The translations under genes and the position numbers were made by a program. A stretch of 10,452 nucleotides of DNA from Ferruginibacter sp. (lineage in GTDB: Bacteria > Bacteroidota > Bacteroidia > Chitinophagales > Chitinophagaceae). Positions 1-8,345 of this stretch are shown one piece after another. The stretch is from the NCBI GenBank assembly GCA_025357775.1, contig JANXOQ010000237.1:1-10452 (forward strand). The letters run 5' to 3'. Position 1 is the first letter of the stretch. Each line of letters starts with the position of its first letter. The notes under the pieces are model-generated. The model ran no database searches. It was not told the origin of the DNA and was given only the letters and a program-made list of their open reading frames with translations.

Positions 1-1
1 T

Positions 2-1111
2 TCGCCTTCATTAAACTTTTATAGTTTCCTGAGTGCTGATGTAAAAAAAGCAACGAAAAAATTTAGAGATATAGATTTAGAAATTTATTACGATGCAAAG
101 CATGCTTATAATGTGCCAAATATGCTAAAAAGTTTAGAAAAATCATTGGAATACTATACCACTAATTTTGGGCCGTATTATCATAAGCAAGCACGCATTA
201 TAGAATTTCCACGCTATGCAAGTTTTGCGCAAAGCTTCCCAGGTACAATGCCTTACAGCGAAAATATGGGCTTCATTGCAGACTTGCGAAAAGCAGATGA
301 AGATGTTATTGATGCTGTATATTATGTAGTGGCTCATGAAATGGGGCATCAATATTGGGGACATCAATTTGTTGGTTGCAATATGGAAGGTAGCGTTGTG
401 ATGAGTGAAACATTTAGCCAATACAGCGCATTGATGGTGATGGAAAAAGCCTACGGTAAAGATAAAATGAAGAAATTTTTGCAATATGAAATGAATGATT
501 ATTTGCTAGGACGAGGTACAGAAAGTCGTGGTGAAAAACCATTGTACCGTACTGATGTGCAAAGCCATGTGTATTATAAAAAAGGAAGTGTGGTGATGTA
601 TTATTTAAAAGAAATGATTGGCGAAGAAAAAGTAAACGAAGCACTCAGAAGTTTGCTACAAAAATTTGGACGTAAATCTGCACCGTATGCTACAAGTATG
701 GATGCAGTGAATGCATTTAGAGCAGTTACACCAGATAGTTTGCAATATTTAATTACAGATTTATTTCAAGATATTATATTGTTTGATAACCATGTTGTAA
801 AATCTAGTTTCAAAAAAGTAGGTAACCAATATGAAGTAAAAATAAATACAAGCTCTGAAAAATTTAGAAGCGATAGCCTTGGTGCCGAAAAACCAATTGC
901 GATAAATGATTATATAGATATTGCTGTGTTTGGCAAAAGTACTTCCAATATTAATTTGGGTAAAGTTCTAAAAATGCAACGTGTAAAAATTGCCAAAAAA
1001 GAAAATGAATTTCTATTTATAATTGACGAAGAACCTATAAAAGTTGGTATTGATCCATATAATTATTTAATAGATAGAATGCCTGATGATAATGTTAGAA
1101 AATTAGATTAA
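2..1111 (+). CDS. M1-family zinc aminopeptidase domain, C-terminal part of a probable ABC permease/M1 fusion (5' end outside window)
   Basis: The reading frame is open from base 2, so the ATG at 113 is internal and about 370 C-terminal residues are visible. The zinc site is HEMGH (bases 335-349) followed by a Glu 20 residues later in SETFSQYSALMV. H, H and E are the expected M1 zinc ligands and the Glu of HE the catalytic base. Upstream, MPYSENMGF takes the place of the usual GxMEN substrate-binding motif. HVYYKKGSVVMYYL downstream should carry the transition-state Tyr. The 19-residue gap between HExxH and the second Glu, the SET..QYSALMVM block and the IDPYNYLIDRMPDDN ending are, as I recall them, typical of Bacteroidota proteins in which an ABC-2 permease is fused to an M1 domain. 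The permease part is not in the window, so the fusion is inferred. The domain itself looks intact, and it ends in TAA facing the next gene. Physiological substrate unknown. Confidence 0.9.
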   Translation, partial: SPSLNFYSFLSADVKKATKKFRDIDLEIYYDAKHAYNVPNMLKSLEKSLEYYTTNFGPYYHKQARIIEFPRYASFAQSFPGTMPYSENMGFIADLRKADEDVIDAVYYVVAHEMGHQYWGHQFVGCNMEGSVVMSETFSQYSALMVMEKAYGKDKMKKFLQYEMNDYLLGRGTESRGEKPLYRTDVQSHVYYKKGSVVMYYLKEMIGEEKVNEALRSLLQKFGRKSAPYATSMDAVNAFRAVTPDSLQYLITDLFQDIILFDNHVVKSSFKKVGNQYEVKINTSSEKFRSDSLGAEKPIAINDYIDIAVFGKSTSNINLGKVLKMQRVKIAKKENEFLFIIDEEPIKVGIDPYNYLIDRMPDDNVRKLD

Positions 1112-1145
1112 TGGAATTGAGTTGTTGTAACTAATAAAAAAGTAA

Positions 1146-1160
1146 AGCATTTTTAATGCT
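1146..1160 (-). terminator. Hairpin in the convergent gap, probable terminator of the large minus-strand gene
   Basis: AGCATT-TTT-AATGCT forms a perfect 6-bp stem with a 3-nt loop between two converging genes. Read on the minus strand it is followed by TTTACTTTTTTATTAG, a reasonable U-rich tract, so it best fits termination of the 1232-4828 gene. On the plus strand the following GTTTAT is weaker, but it might still help stop the M1 gene. A second, weaker stem (TGACT-TTT-AGTCA, 1179-1191) lies next to it. The rest of the 120-bp gap shows nothing recognisable. Confidence 0.5.
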
Positions 1161-1231
1161 GTTTATAGTAAGCTAAAATGACTTTTAGTCACTGATTTCA
1201 GCATATAGGTTTACAACCCATAATATTTCAA

Positions 1232-4200
1232 TTAAAACAATGCTCTAAGCGAAGCTCTACCAGTATGTATTGTAGGTGTTGTACTTGGTTTTCTGCCTTC
1301 GTATTGTATGCTTACTTCTATATTGCCTTTTATACGTTTTGTAAAATCTACATTCCATAATAGATTTTTTCCTGGTTGTAACCCATCAAGCAACAAAAAG
1401 CCAACTGTTGTATTTTTTGCTCCCTGGTATGCCCTGAAATCAATGTTGTTGTAAGTAAATTTTAAATTAATACTGCTGCCAGAAAGTATATTGTATTTTA
1501 CCTCTGCAGTTATAGCATTGTTTATTGCTTTTTCTAAAGAATCAATTCTATTTTGTTTTAATGAAATAGAATAACCTAATGTAGCCCTTAGATTTGATTT
1601 GTAGGTGTAGCTCAAATTGGGCTCAAAAGAATTTAGTAAAACATTGTAATTTCTATTATCAAACTTTACTGCCTGTGTAAAAAGTATATTTTTTATTTGC
1701 TTAAAAACAACGGTAGAAACTAAATTTCTTTTTACACTAAACCTTACACGTGCAAGCAGTGTTCGCAAATTTCTACTTTCAAAACCAAAAGCAAGTAATG
1801 ATTTACTGGATGCTTTACTATGTGTTATCTCAAGCCCAAATTTTGAACTTGTACGGTTATAAAAATAGGTATTTGAAAAAAAAGAGTTAAGTGTTATTAA
1901 ATTTGTATCCTCAAGGGTTTTATTAAAAGGATTAAACAAAAAGTTATTATTAGAAATATTCTTTTTAGCAATTTGCATAGCTGAGCTAGTTGTACTACGG
2001 TATAAAATTTTATTAAGCCCCATTTTACTTTTATTTACAAATAAGGCTTTGGGGTTAAGATCAATACTATAATTAAACTGTAAATAATTTGCTTTTATAT
2101 ATTGGCTTGTGGGTGTAAAAATTCTTATGTATTTTTTTTGGTCTTGAAAAACTGCAAGCTCAAATTCGTTTAACTCAGGTATTCCGTTGCTATTATAATC
2201 TACCCAAGTATATTGCCCTTGCCCTGTTGGCACTTCTACATAAGAAAACTCCCTTTTTTGCTCTTGCCCGCTACCAAGTTCATACAAAAAATTCCCATTT
2301 ACCAATCCTTTAAATTCATTTACAAAATACTCTACTCTTCCCAAAATACTATTATCAGCTTTCTGCCTACTAATGCTGCTATCTAAAATTGTAAGCTTTC
2401 TAAAAGTACCTGTAAACCTAAATTTATGTCTTTCATTGCTCATCATTTCTGCAAATAAATTATAATTATCGCTTCTATCAGCTACAACTAAATTATTTTT
2501 TTTTGGTAAAAAATCTTCTCTAATCATAAATGATGTTCCCCATTTATTTAACTTTTTTTGATTGGTTCGTAAAAAAATTTCATATATATTAAAACCAAAA
2601 CTATTCCTATTCAAAGAGTCTGATATTCTATCAAAAAAATTATTATGCTCACCTAAAAAGCGGATTCCAGTTTCTATTCCACGCATTTTAGAAAATATTT
2701 TACTTACGTCAATAGTTGGTCGTAAAAAAGTGCCTCTTTGAAAATTAAAAATAAAATTAGTAAAACTTATATTGGTATTTAACGTGAAATTATTTTCGAA
2801 AAAATGTTGTACAATTTTTTGCTTAATACCATTGTAACCATCTCCCCTATTGTAGTTAGTTACTTCGTATTGTATAATATTATTATTTTTATCTGATATT
2901 TTAATGCCTGCATTAGTAATAATTTCATTGGCATTTTGCAAATCAAAAGGCAAACTCCAATCTCTTAAAAACTCTACATTTCTTAATCTTTCTACTGCTT
3001 TAAAACGAGCTTGCACATATTCGAAACCAATATTAGTTTGAACCTTTAATTTTCTCTTGAAAATATTTATTCTTGTACTATCTTTTTCAATTTGAATTTT
3101 TGCTGCATAACCAGTATTATCTGTTTTATCTTTTGAAGAAAAAAGATTTACATCATAGTTACTCATTGCTACTTCTGATTTTATTTTGGTGTTGGTACCA
3201 ATAGTGTACAAAGACCCTACAGTAAATACCTTTAATTGCTTTGGAGTTACTAATAAAATAACAGGCTCCCAATTCCCTTGAGGCAATCCATTTTGAGGCT
3301 GTACCCATTGAAAAGCCTTTCCATTACTGGCGTTTTGCATTTGTAAATAATTTCCTTTTCCAAAGCCTACGTTAGAAAATGAAAGTGAATACAATTGTAA
3401 ATTTGAATTATTGGACTGTACATACACTTCGTTATAAAAAAATCCTGCAATCAAAGAATCAATTTTTTTATACAAAATTTTGCCAACAGCAAAAGTATCT
3501 GGCACTGCGCTTTTGTAATATGCACTGCTCGTACTATCACCTATATCAGCTAAAAATTGTTTTTGCTTTGGATCTAATATTTGGTCGATGGCAGCGTTTT
3601 TTGAATCACTATTAGAAAAAGCGCCTATAAAAAATTGTAAATTTTTCTTTACCTTAACAACATCGTCTATGTATAATTGTGTATTTAAATAGTTTCTATC
3701 AGAGTATTCAAATTCTATTTGTATCCGCAAGTCTTTTGTAATTAATCGCTTAGGAGTAAAAGTAATTTCAGCAGTATTATAATTTATTACATAGTCTGCA
3801 TCTTCTCCCCTTTCCATTTTTATACCATCAATAAAAACACGTTCTGTATTTGCCAGCACCACAAAATACAGTTCATTATTAGCACCCGCAAGTCTATATG
3901 GTCCTTGGTTACCTTCAAGTATATTTAAAATATTTTTGTTAAATTTCCCTTTGGCTATAGCACCGCTTAGTAGTAATGAGTTTGATATATTTTTCCCAAT
4001 TTTATTTTCTGTCAACACAGATATTCCTTGTAATCTTTTATAAAAATTTAGGAAATAATTTTTATTTTCTCTGATATCAATATCACCAAGACTTACTGCC
4101 CATTTTTTCTTTTTTGCCTGAAAAAAGATTCGGTCAAAATCCCTTAAATCCTGTGTATTGCCTTCTGGCTGAATGGGAATATTATTATCTGTTATAGCAG

Positions 4201-4828
4201 CAGATATTTCTATACTGTCAGTTATAAAGCCATTTAGCTGAAGGTTCAAAACACTATTTACCACAGCATCTTGGTTATTACCAAATGATATTGCTCTGCC
4301 AAAACTACCATCCGTCTTTAAAGTACCAAAGTTTAAAAACGGGTTTGTTTGTTTGGTAGAGTTTGAGACTACATAAGGGTTTTCAATAGAAAATCTATTT
4401 TTTATTAAGTCATAATCAAACCTTTGGGCTACTGCATTAAGCTTATATGGGAAAACCCTATAAGAAATATTTATACTGTCGAAATTGGGTTTTTGTTTCC
4501 ATTTAATAATTCCATTTACTTCATCTAATTCATAACTTGTATCAGAAATACCTACTACAAAAAAAGTATTGTGTGCAATACTAAGTGTATCTATTGTTTG
4601 CAAGGGAAACTCAATAGCAATCTTTTTTATTTTAAAATTCGATAATGTTGGTGATAAAACTTGGGCTGTGACACCAAAATTTATACTCAATAAAATTATA
4701 ACAACAAAAAATTTTTGAGAATAAAATAAAAATTTGTTTTCTTTATAATTTATTAAATGTCTTATCAAAAATGTTGTTAGGGTGGGCATTTCGAACCCAA
4801 TCGGCTTAAAAAAACCCATTTTAAACAA
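1232..4828 (-). CDS. Large predicted outer-membrane beta-barrel protein, Bacteroidota-type, function unknown
   Basis: 1198 residues. A signal peptide is visible: a hydrophobic stretch at about 40-54 (FFVVIILLSINFGVTA) with likely cleavage after A55. The mature part is rich in alternating polar/hydrophobic strands and the protein ends in Phe (GRASLRALF), the usual C-terminal aromatic of outer-membrane barrels. Recognisable conserved blocks in the N-terminal third are SFGNNQDAVVNS (181-192), AITDNNIPIQPEGNTQ (211-226), LNFYKRLQG (260-268), EGNQGPYRLAGA (305-316) and YNTAEITFTPKRLITKD (350-366). I recall these from a family of long conserved Bacteroidota proteins with no assigned function. DYNSNGIPELNEFE (about 877-890) resembles a Ca-binding EF-hand/dockerin-like loop. 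The start is uncertain: M1 or M14 (base 4789) would both give a long n-region. A large barrel could serve export, uptake or surface assembly, but nothing here decides. It is separated from sdhB by the operon terminator, so it is probably its own transcription unit. Confidence 0.85.
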   Translation of the reverse strand: MFKMGFFKPIGFEMPTLTTFLIRHLINYKENKFLFYSQKFFVVIILLSINFGVTAQVLSPTLSNFKIKKIAIEFPLQTIDTLSIAHNTFFVVGISDTSYELDEVNGIIKWKQKPNFDSINISYRVFPYKLNAVAQRFDYDLIKNRFSIENPYVVSNSTKQTNPFLNFGTLKTDGSFGRAISFGNNQDAVVNSVLNLQLNGFITDSIEISAAITDNNIPIQPEGNTQDLRDFDRIFFQAKKKKWAVSLGDIDIRENKNYFLNFYKRLQGISVLTENKIGKNISNSLLLSGAIAKGKFNKNILNILEGNQGPYRLAGANNELYFVVLANTERVFIDGIKMERGEDADYVINYNTAEITFTPKRLITKDLRIQIEFEYSDRNYLNTQLYIDDVVKVKKNLQFFIGAFSNSDSKNAAIDQILDPKQKQFLADIGDSTSSAYYKSAVPDTFAVGKILYKKIDSLIAGFFYNEVYVQSNNSNLQLYSLSFSNVGFGKGNYLQMQNASNGKAFQWVQPQNGLPQGNWEPVILLVTPKQLKVFTVGSLYTIGTNTKIKSEVAMSNYDVNLFSSKDKTDNTGYAAKIQIEKDSTRINIFKRKLKVQTNIGFEYVQARFKAVERLRNVEFLRDWSLPFDLQNANEIITNAGIKISDKNNNIIQYEVTNYNRGDGYNGIKQKIVQHFFENNFTLNTNISFTNFIFNFQRGTFLRPTIDVSKIFSKMRGIETGIRFLGEHNNFFDRISDSLNRNSFGFNIYEIFLRTNQKKLNKWGTSFMIREDFLPKKNNLVVADRSDNYNLFAEMMSNERHKFRFTGTFRKLTILDSSISRQKADNSILGRVEYFVNEFKGLVNGNFLYELGSGQEQKREFSYVEVPTGQGQYTWVDYNSNGIPELNEFELAVFQDQKKYIRIFTPTSQYIKANYLQFNYSIDLNPKALFVNKSKMGLNKILYRSTTSSAMQIAKKNISNNNFLFNPFNKTLEDTNLITLNSFFSNTYFYNRTSSKFGLEITHSKASSKSLLAFGFESRNLRTLLARVRFSVKRNLVSTVVFKQIKNILFTQAVKFDNRNYNVLLNSFEPNLSYTYKSNLRATLGYSISLKQNRIDSLEKAINNAITAEVKYNILSGSSINLKFTYNNIDFRAYQGAKNTTVGFLLLDGLQPGKNLLWNVDFTKRIKGNIEVSIQYEGRKPSTTPTIHTGRASLRALF

Positions 4829-5010
4829 GCACTGGCTGACATCTGTTTTTTTTGAGGATTGGTCTAAACTAAATGTGCAATTTGTATTATATCGTTTTTG
4901 CTTTTCTATATCTTAAGAATATATTGTAAAATACTTGTTAATATTGAATAAATTATAGCTAGATGGTTTTGTAAACCAATTTGCAACCGCAAAAATAAAT
5001 CTTATATAAA

Positions 5011-5043
5011 TAAAAATGGTCTAAGGGAAAACCCATTAGACCA
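5011..5043 (-). terminator. Rho-independent terminator of the sdhCAB operon
   Basis: TGGTCTAA-GGG pairs with CCC-A-TTAGACCA (5017-5027 with 5032-5043): 11 base pairs with one bulged base and an AAAA loop on the plus strand. On the minus strand the stem is followed directly by TTTTTATTTATAT. It starts 26 bp past the sdhB stop codon, the right place to end the operon. The rest of the 4829-5069 gap is AT-rich, and I found no convincing promoter in it for the next minus-strand gene. Confidence 0.85.
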
Positions 5044-5069
5044 GTTTATGTATATCTATAAAAACAACA

Positions 5070-5837
5070 TTATATTTCTTCAGTTGCAAAACTTGCACCA
5101 ATGTACTCCTTATTCATACGTGCAATATTGGCTACTGAAATTCCTTTAGGGCATTGTGCCTCACATGCGTAAGTATTAGTACAATTTCCAAATCCTTCTT
5201 TATCCATTTGAGTTACCATGTTTAATGCCCTGCTCTCTCTCTCTGGCCCACCTTGCGGTAATAGTGCTAGTTGAGAAATTTTAGCACCCACAAATAACAT
5301 CGCACTACTGTTTACACATGTAGCCACGCATGCGCCACAGCCTATACAAGCCGCCGCCATAAACGCATCATCCGCATTTTTCTTATCAATAGGAATTGCA
5401 TTTGCATCCACAGCATTACCAGTATTTACGCTTATGTACCCACCAGCTTCTATAATTCTATCAAAAGCTGATCTATCTACCATCAAATCTTTTACTACCG
5501 GAAAAGCTTTACTACGCCAAGGTTCTACCACAATAGTATCGCCATCTTTAAAAGCACGCATGTGTAATTGGCAAGTGGTATTTTGTTTCCATGGGCCATG
5601 TGCTTCGCCATTTATATGCATACTACACATACCACAAATACCTTCTCTACAATCATGATCAAACGCTATTGGCAATTTGCCGTCATGTATTAATTGCTCA
5701 TTCAACACATCAAACATTTCTAAAAAGCTCATTTCGCTAGAAATATCTTTAACGTTATAAGTTTCAAAACTTCCTTTAGCTTTATTATTTTTTTGACGCC
5801 AAACTTTAAGGGTGAGATTCATGTGGTAATGTTCCAT
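5070..5837 (-). CDS. sdhB: Succinate dehydrogenase/fumarate reductase iron-sulfur subunit
   Basis: Electron-transfer subunit of complex II, passing electrons from the SdhA flavin to the SdhC hemes. Numbering from the ATG at 5837 (255 residues): the [2Fe-2S] site is C63, C68, C71 (CREGICGMC) and C89. The [4Fe-4S] site is C164, C167, C170 (CIGCGAC) plus C229 before Pro. The [3Fe-4S] site is C174, C219 and C225. All are present, so the protein should be functional. Length is normal for Bacteroidota SdhB. The frame is open further up to an ATG at 5867, but those ten extra residues ([10 protein letters not shown]) are encoded largely by the left inverted repeat of the neighbouring cassette, so I reject that start. 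ATG 5837 gives [13 protein letters not shown], and ATG 5822 (MNLTLKVW) is the other plausible start. It is the last gene of the operon and is followed by a strong terminator. Confidence 0.96.
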   Translation of the reverse strand: MEHYHMNLTLKVWRQKNNKAKGSFETYNVKDISSEMSFLEMFDVLNEQLIHDGKLPIAFDHDCREGICGMCSMHINGEAHGPWKQNTTCQLHMRAFKDGDTIVVEPWRSKAFPVVKDLMVDRSAFDRIIEAGGYISVNTGNAVDANAIPIDKKNADDAFMAAACIGCGACVATCVNSSAMLFVGAKISQLALLPQGGPERESRALNMVTQMDKEGFGNCTNTYACEAQCPKGISVANIARMNKEYIGASFATEEI

Positions 5838-5843
5838 TTTTAA

Positions 5844-5874
5844 GAACGCTGATTTTTTATGATTCAATAAGATT
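5844..5874 (+). repeat. Left inverted repeat of the GxxExxY cassette
   Basis: 31 bp beginning GAACGCTGATT and ending CAATAAGATT. It matches the reverse complement of 6270-6299 in 26 of 31 aligned columns, and the outermost 11 bases are identical. Its inner end reaches the stop codon of the GxxExxY gene. Its outer end lies 6 bp from the preferred sdhB start, and it supplies the spurious N-terminal codons of the longest sdhB frame. Confidence 0.85.
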
Positions 5875-6266
5875 TACAAAGATTTTATTTTATTTGTAAA
5901 TACTTTTCTTTTTATTTGAGGTTGTTTGCCAAAATTTAATAACAACCCAACTTCAATATTTGTTGCTCTTAAATAATTTGTTAATTGTGCTTCGTGTGCA
6001 TCTACTATTGCTTCAGCTGCCTTTAATTCTATTATTACAATATCATTTACTACAATATCTGCAAAATAAGTTCCAACTTCTTTATCTAAATAAAAAACCT
6101 TAATAGGCTCTTGTCGTTTTACTTCCAAGCCTAAATTCAATAATTCAATAAATAAAGCGTTCTCATACACTTTTTCCAAAAAACCATAACCTAAAACATT
6201 GTAAACATTATAGAACGCCTTTATTATTAAATCTGTAATATCAGAATGTTTATAATTCTCACTCAT
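5874..6266 (-). CDS. GxxExxY-family protein, PD-(D/E)XK-like
   Basis: 130 residues, a full-length member of a small family named for its motif, seen here as G28-F-L-E31-K-V-Y34. Beyond it come D70 in YFADIVV, E80-L-K82 in IIELKA, and Q94-L-T-N-Y98. The D...ExK spacing and the following Q..Y are like the PD-(D/E)XK nuclease fold, and family members are commonly placed there; nuclease activity has not been shown that I know of. There is no signal peptide or membrane segment, so it is probably cytosolic. The start ATG 6266 is followed by the normal family N-terminus (HSDITDLIIKAFYNVYNVLG). It sits between sdhA and sdhB in the same direction, inside inverted repeats, and so is probably co-transcribed with succinate dehydrogenase by accident of insertion and not through shared function. 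No frameshift or stop is seen, which suggests it is still under selection or arrived recently. Confidence 0.88.
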   Translation of the reverse strand: MSENYKHSDITDLIIKAFYNVYNVLGYGFLEKVYENALFIELLNLGLEVKRQEPIKVFYLDKEVGTYFADIVVNDIVIIELKAAEAIVDAHEAQLTNYLRATNIEVGLLLNFGKQPQIKRKVFTNKIKSL

Positions 6267-6269
6267 AAT

Positions 6270-6299
6270 AATCTTAATAAATCACAATAATCAGCGTTC
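6270..6299 (-). repeat. Right inverted repeat of the GxxExxY cassette
   Basis: 30 bp ending AATCAGCGTTC on the plus strand, the partner of 5844-5874. It lies just upstream of the GxxExxY start codon, with 3 bp between, and 6 bp from the sdhA stop codon. Any ribosome-binding signal for the GxxExxY gene must therefore lie within this repeat; no clear Shine-Dalgarno sequence is visible. Confidence 0.85.
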
Positions 6300-6305
6300 C
6301 CAAAA

Positions 6306-8276
6306 TTACTTATAACTCCTTTGCGTCGGCTTCACAATCTCAAAACTCAACTCCTCCTTATGCAATTCCCAACCAGCATTTCCTTTATTTTCCCATGCAG
6401 ATACAAAAGCAAAATTTACATCATCTCTTTTTGCTTCACCATCTTCTGTTTGGCTTTCTTCTCTAAAATGCCCACCACAACTTTCGTTTCTTGTAAGTGC
6501 ATCTAAACACATTAATTCTCCCAACTCAATAAAATCTGCCACTCTTCCAGCTTTATCCAACTCAGGATTCATTTCTTTTATATCACCAGGCACACGTACA
6601 TCAGTCCAAAATTCTTTTTTTAATGCTTGTATTTCTGCTATAGCCTCCTTTAAGCCAGCTTCACTACGAGCCATACCACATTTATCCCACATTATTAACC
6701 CCAAGCGTTTGTGAAAACTCTCTACAGATTTTGTACCTTTTATATTCATTAAGGTATTTATTCTTTCCGCAACAGCATTCTCAGTATCTGTAAATGCTTG
6801 TTGATTGGTATCTATTGCAGGGTTGCGTATTTCGCCAGCTAAATAATTTCCTAAAGTATATGGTATTACAAAATAACCATCTGCCAAACCTTGCATCAAT
6901 GCAGATGCGCCTAAACGATTTGCACCATGGTCACTAAAATTTGCTTCGCCTAACGCATATAAACCTTTTATAGATGTTTGCAATTCATAATCTACCCACA
7001 AGCCACCCATGGTATAATGCACCGCAGGGTAAATGCGCATTGGCATACTGTACGGGTCTTCGCCAGTAATTTTTGCATACATGTCAAACAAGTTGCCATA
7101 TTTTTCAGCTACCACTGTTTTACCAATTGCAATTATTTCTGCCTCTGGCACATTCGTCAATGCCTTTTTTCCAACTTCTATTTTTCCGTATCTTTTTATA
7201 GCATCTGCAAAATCTAAAAATACCGCCATCTTAGTTGTACCCACACCATAACCAGCATCGCAGCGCTCTTTTGCTGCACGACTAGCCACATCTCTTGGTA
7301 CAAGATTGCCAAATGCAGGATATCTTCTTTCTAAATAATAATCTCTTTCTTCTTCAGGTATTTCATGCCCTTTACGGTTATCGCCTTGCTTTTTCGGTAC
7401 CCATATTCTACCATCATTGCGCAAGCTTTCACTCATAAGAGTAAGCTTACTTTGGTGGTCTCCGCTCACAGGTATACATGTAGGATGTATCTGTGTAAAA
7501 CATGGATTTGCAAAATATGCTCCTTGCTTATGTGCTCTCCAAGCAGCAGTCACATTACTTCCCATAGCATTGGTGCTTAAATAAAATACGTTACCATATC
7601 CACCAGTACACAACAAAACTGCATGTCCGCCATGTCTCTCTAATTCTCCTGTTACCAAATTTCTTGCTATAATTCCTTTTGCCACTCCATCTATCAATAC
7701 TACATCTTGCATTTCGTGGCGGCGATACATCGTTACATTTCCAAGAGCTACTTGTCTTTCCAAAGCACTGTAAGCTCCCAATAATAATTGCTGCCCTGTT
7801 TGCCCTGCCGCATAAAACGTACGCTGCACCTGTGTTCCACCAAAACTACGGTTGCTCAATAAACCGCCATACTCCCTAGCAAATGGTACGCCTTGCGCCA
7901 CACATTGATCTATGATAGATGTACTCACTTCAGCCAAGCGATGCACATTCGCTTCTCTTGCACGATAATCTCCCCCCTTTACTGTATCATAAAATAAGCG
8001 GAAAACCGAGTCCCCATCATTTTGATAATTTTTTGCAGCATTTATACCACCTTGCGCCGCTATGCTATGTGCACGGCGTGGACTATCTTGAAAACAAAAT
8101 GCTTTTACTTTGTAGCCCAGCTCACCCAAAGATGCAGCAGCAGAAGCACCTGCAAGCCCTGTGCCTATTACAATTACTTCAAGTTTTCTTTTATTAGCAG
8201 GGTTTACTAGTTGCACATGGCCTTTGTAATCCACCCACTTTTTGTCCATTTCACCTTGCGGAATTTTTGAATTCAT
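6306..8276 (-). CDS. sdhA: Succinate dehydrogenase/fumarate reductase flavoprotein subunit
   Basis: 656 residues, the normal length. This is the catalytic subunit of complex II (succinate <-> fumarate), on the cytoplasmic face. The FAD-binding dinucleotide fold is [14 protein letters not shown] (34-47). H70 in [14 protein letters not shown] is the expected site of covalent FAD attachment. Substrate/active-site motifs follow: HPT at 264-266, the R328 region in VPRDVASR (likely proton-transfer Arg), H420 in HYTMGG, and [18 protein letters not shown] (443-460), which binds FAD and substrate. All key residues are present. The start [14 protein letters not shown] matches what I recall of relatives, so M10 is unlikely. 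It lies 226 bp downstream of sdhC, a wide gap for this operon filled with repeats, and 39 bp upstream of the inserted GxxExxY gene. Confidence 0.97.
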   Translation of the reverse strand: MNSKIPQGEMDKKWVDYKGHVQLVNPANKRKLEVIVIGTGLAGASAAASLGELGYKVKAFCFQDSPRRAHSIAAQGGINAAKNYQNDGDSVFRLFYDTVKGGDYRAREANVHRLAEVSTSIIDQCVAQGVPFAREYGGLLSNRSFGGTQVQRTFYAAGQTGQQLLLGAYSALERQVALGNVTMYRRHEMQDVVLIDGVAKGIIARNLVTGELERHGGHAVLLCTGGYGNVFYLSTNAMGSNVTAAWRAHKQGAYFANPCFTQIHPTCIPVSGDHQSKLTLMSESLRNDGRIWVPKKQGDNRKGHEIPEEERDYYLERRYPAFGNLVPRDVASRAAKERCDAGYGVGTTKMAVFLDFADAIKRYGKIEVGKKALTNVPEAEIIAIGKTVVAEKYGNLFDMYAKITGEDPYSMPMRIYPAVHYTMGGLWVDYELQTSIKGLYALGEANFSDHGANRLGASALMQGLADGYFVIPYTLGNYLAGEIRNPAIDTNQQAFTDTENAVAERINTLMNIKGTKSVESFHKRLGLIMWDKCGMARSEAGLKEAIAEIQALKKEFWTDVRVPGDIKEMNPELDKAGRVADFIELGELMCLDALTRNESCGGHFREESQTEDGEAKRDDVNFAFVSAWENKGNAGWELHKEELSFEIVKPTQRSYK

Positions 8277-8345
8277 ACAGCGTATTTTTTAAACAAACAT
8301 TTTATTTTTTCTTTCAACAAAAAATTCTTTTTTATCCAAGCAAGA

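Larger units (their letters stand above)
5844..6299 (-). mobile_element. 456-bp GxxExxY cassette inserted between sdhA and sdhB
   Basis: The unit is the GxxExxY gene plus imperfect terminal inverted repeats of about 30 bp. Removing it leaves sdhA stop-TTTTGG-TTAAAA-ATG of sdhB, a 12-nt spacer typical of a tight operon, so insertion is the simplest history. I see no target-site duplication outside the repeats, and no transposase. The unit might be moved in trans, or it might be a repeat family carried by RNA- or recombination-based means. That it is mobile is inferred from structure and position; the repeats themselves are seen directly. Confidence 0.65.

Noticed and set aside
4775..4805. GGGTTCGAAATGCCCACC on the minus strand, like a tRNA T-arm and 3' acceptor strand
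   Set aside because: The T-stem does not pair properly, no matching 5' acceptor strand lies about 60 nt upstream, and it overlaps the N-terminal coding region of the barrel protein. Chance resemblance or at most a remnant.
1232..4828. Naming the large barrel protein SprA or a TonB-dependent receptor
   Set aside because: It is only half the size of SprA, and I see no plug domain or TonB box. The shared strand-rich style and N-rich loops are not enough for a name.
5844..6299. Target-site duplication flanking the GxxExxY cassette
   Set aside because: Outside the repeats the flanks read ...CCATTTTTAA and CCAAAATTAC..., which share no convincing direct repeat, so none is claimed.
7919..8197. Plus-strand open frames opposite sdhA, and similar ones opposite sdhB, sdhC and the barrel gene
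   Set aside because: They lie antisense to strongly supported genes, show no family features, and have the composition of complementary-strand shadows.
8277..8340. Internal promoter in front of sdhA (AATGTTTG near 8300)
   Set aside because: The -7-like box has a mismatch and no TTG lies at 19-21 bp spacing, so it is not supported.
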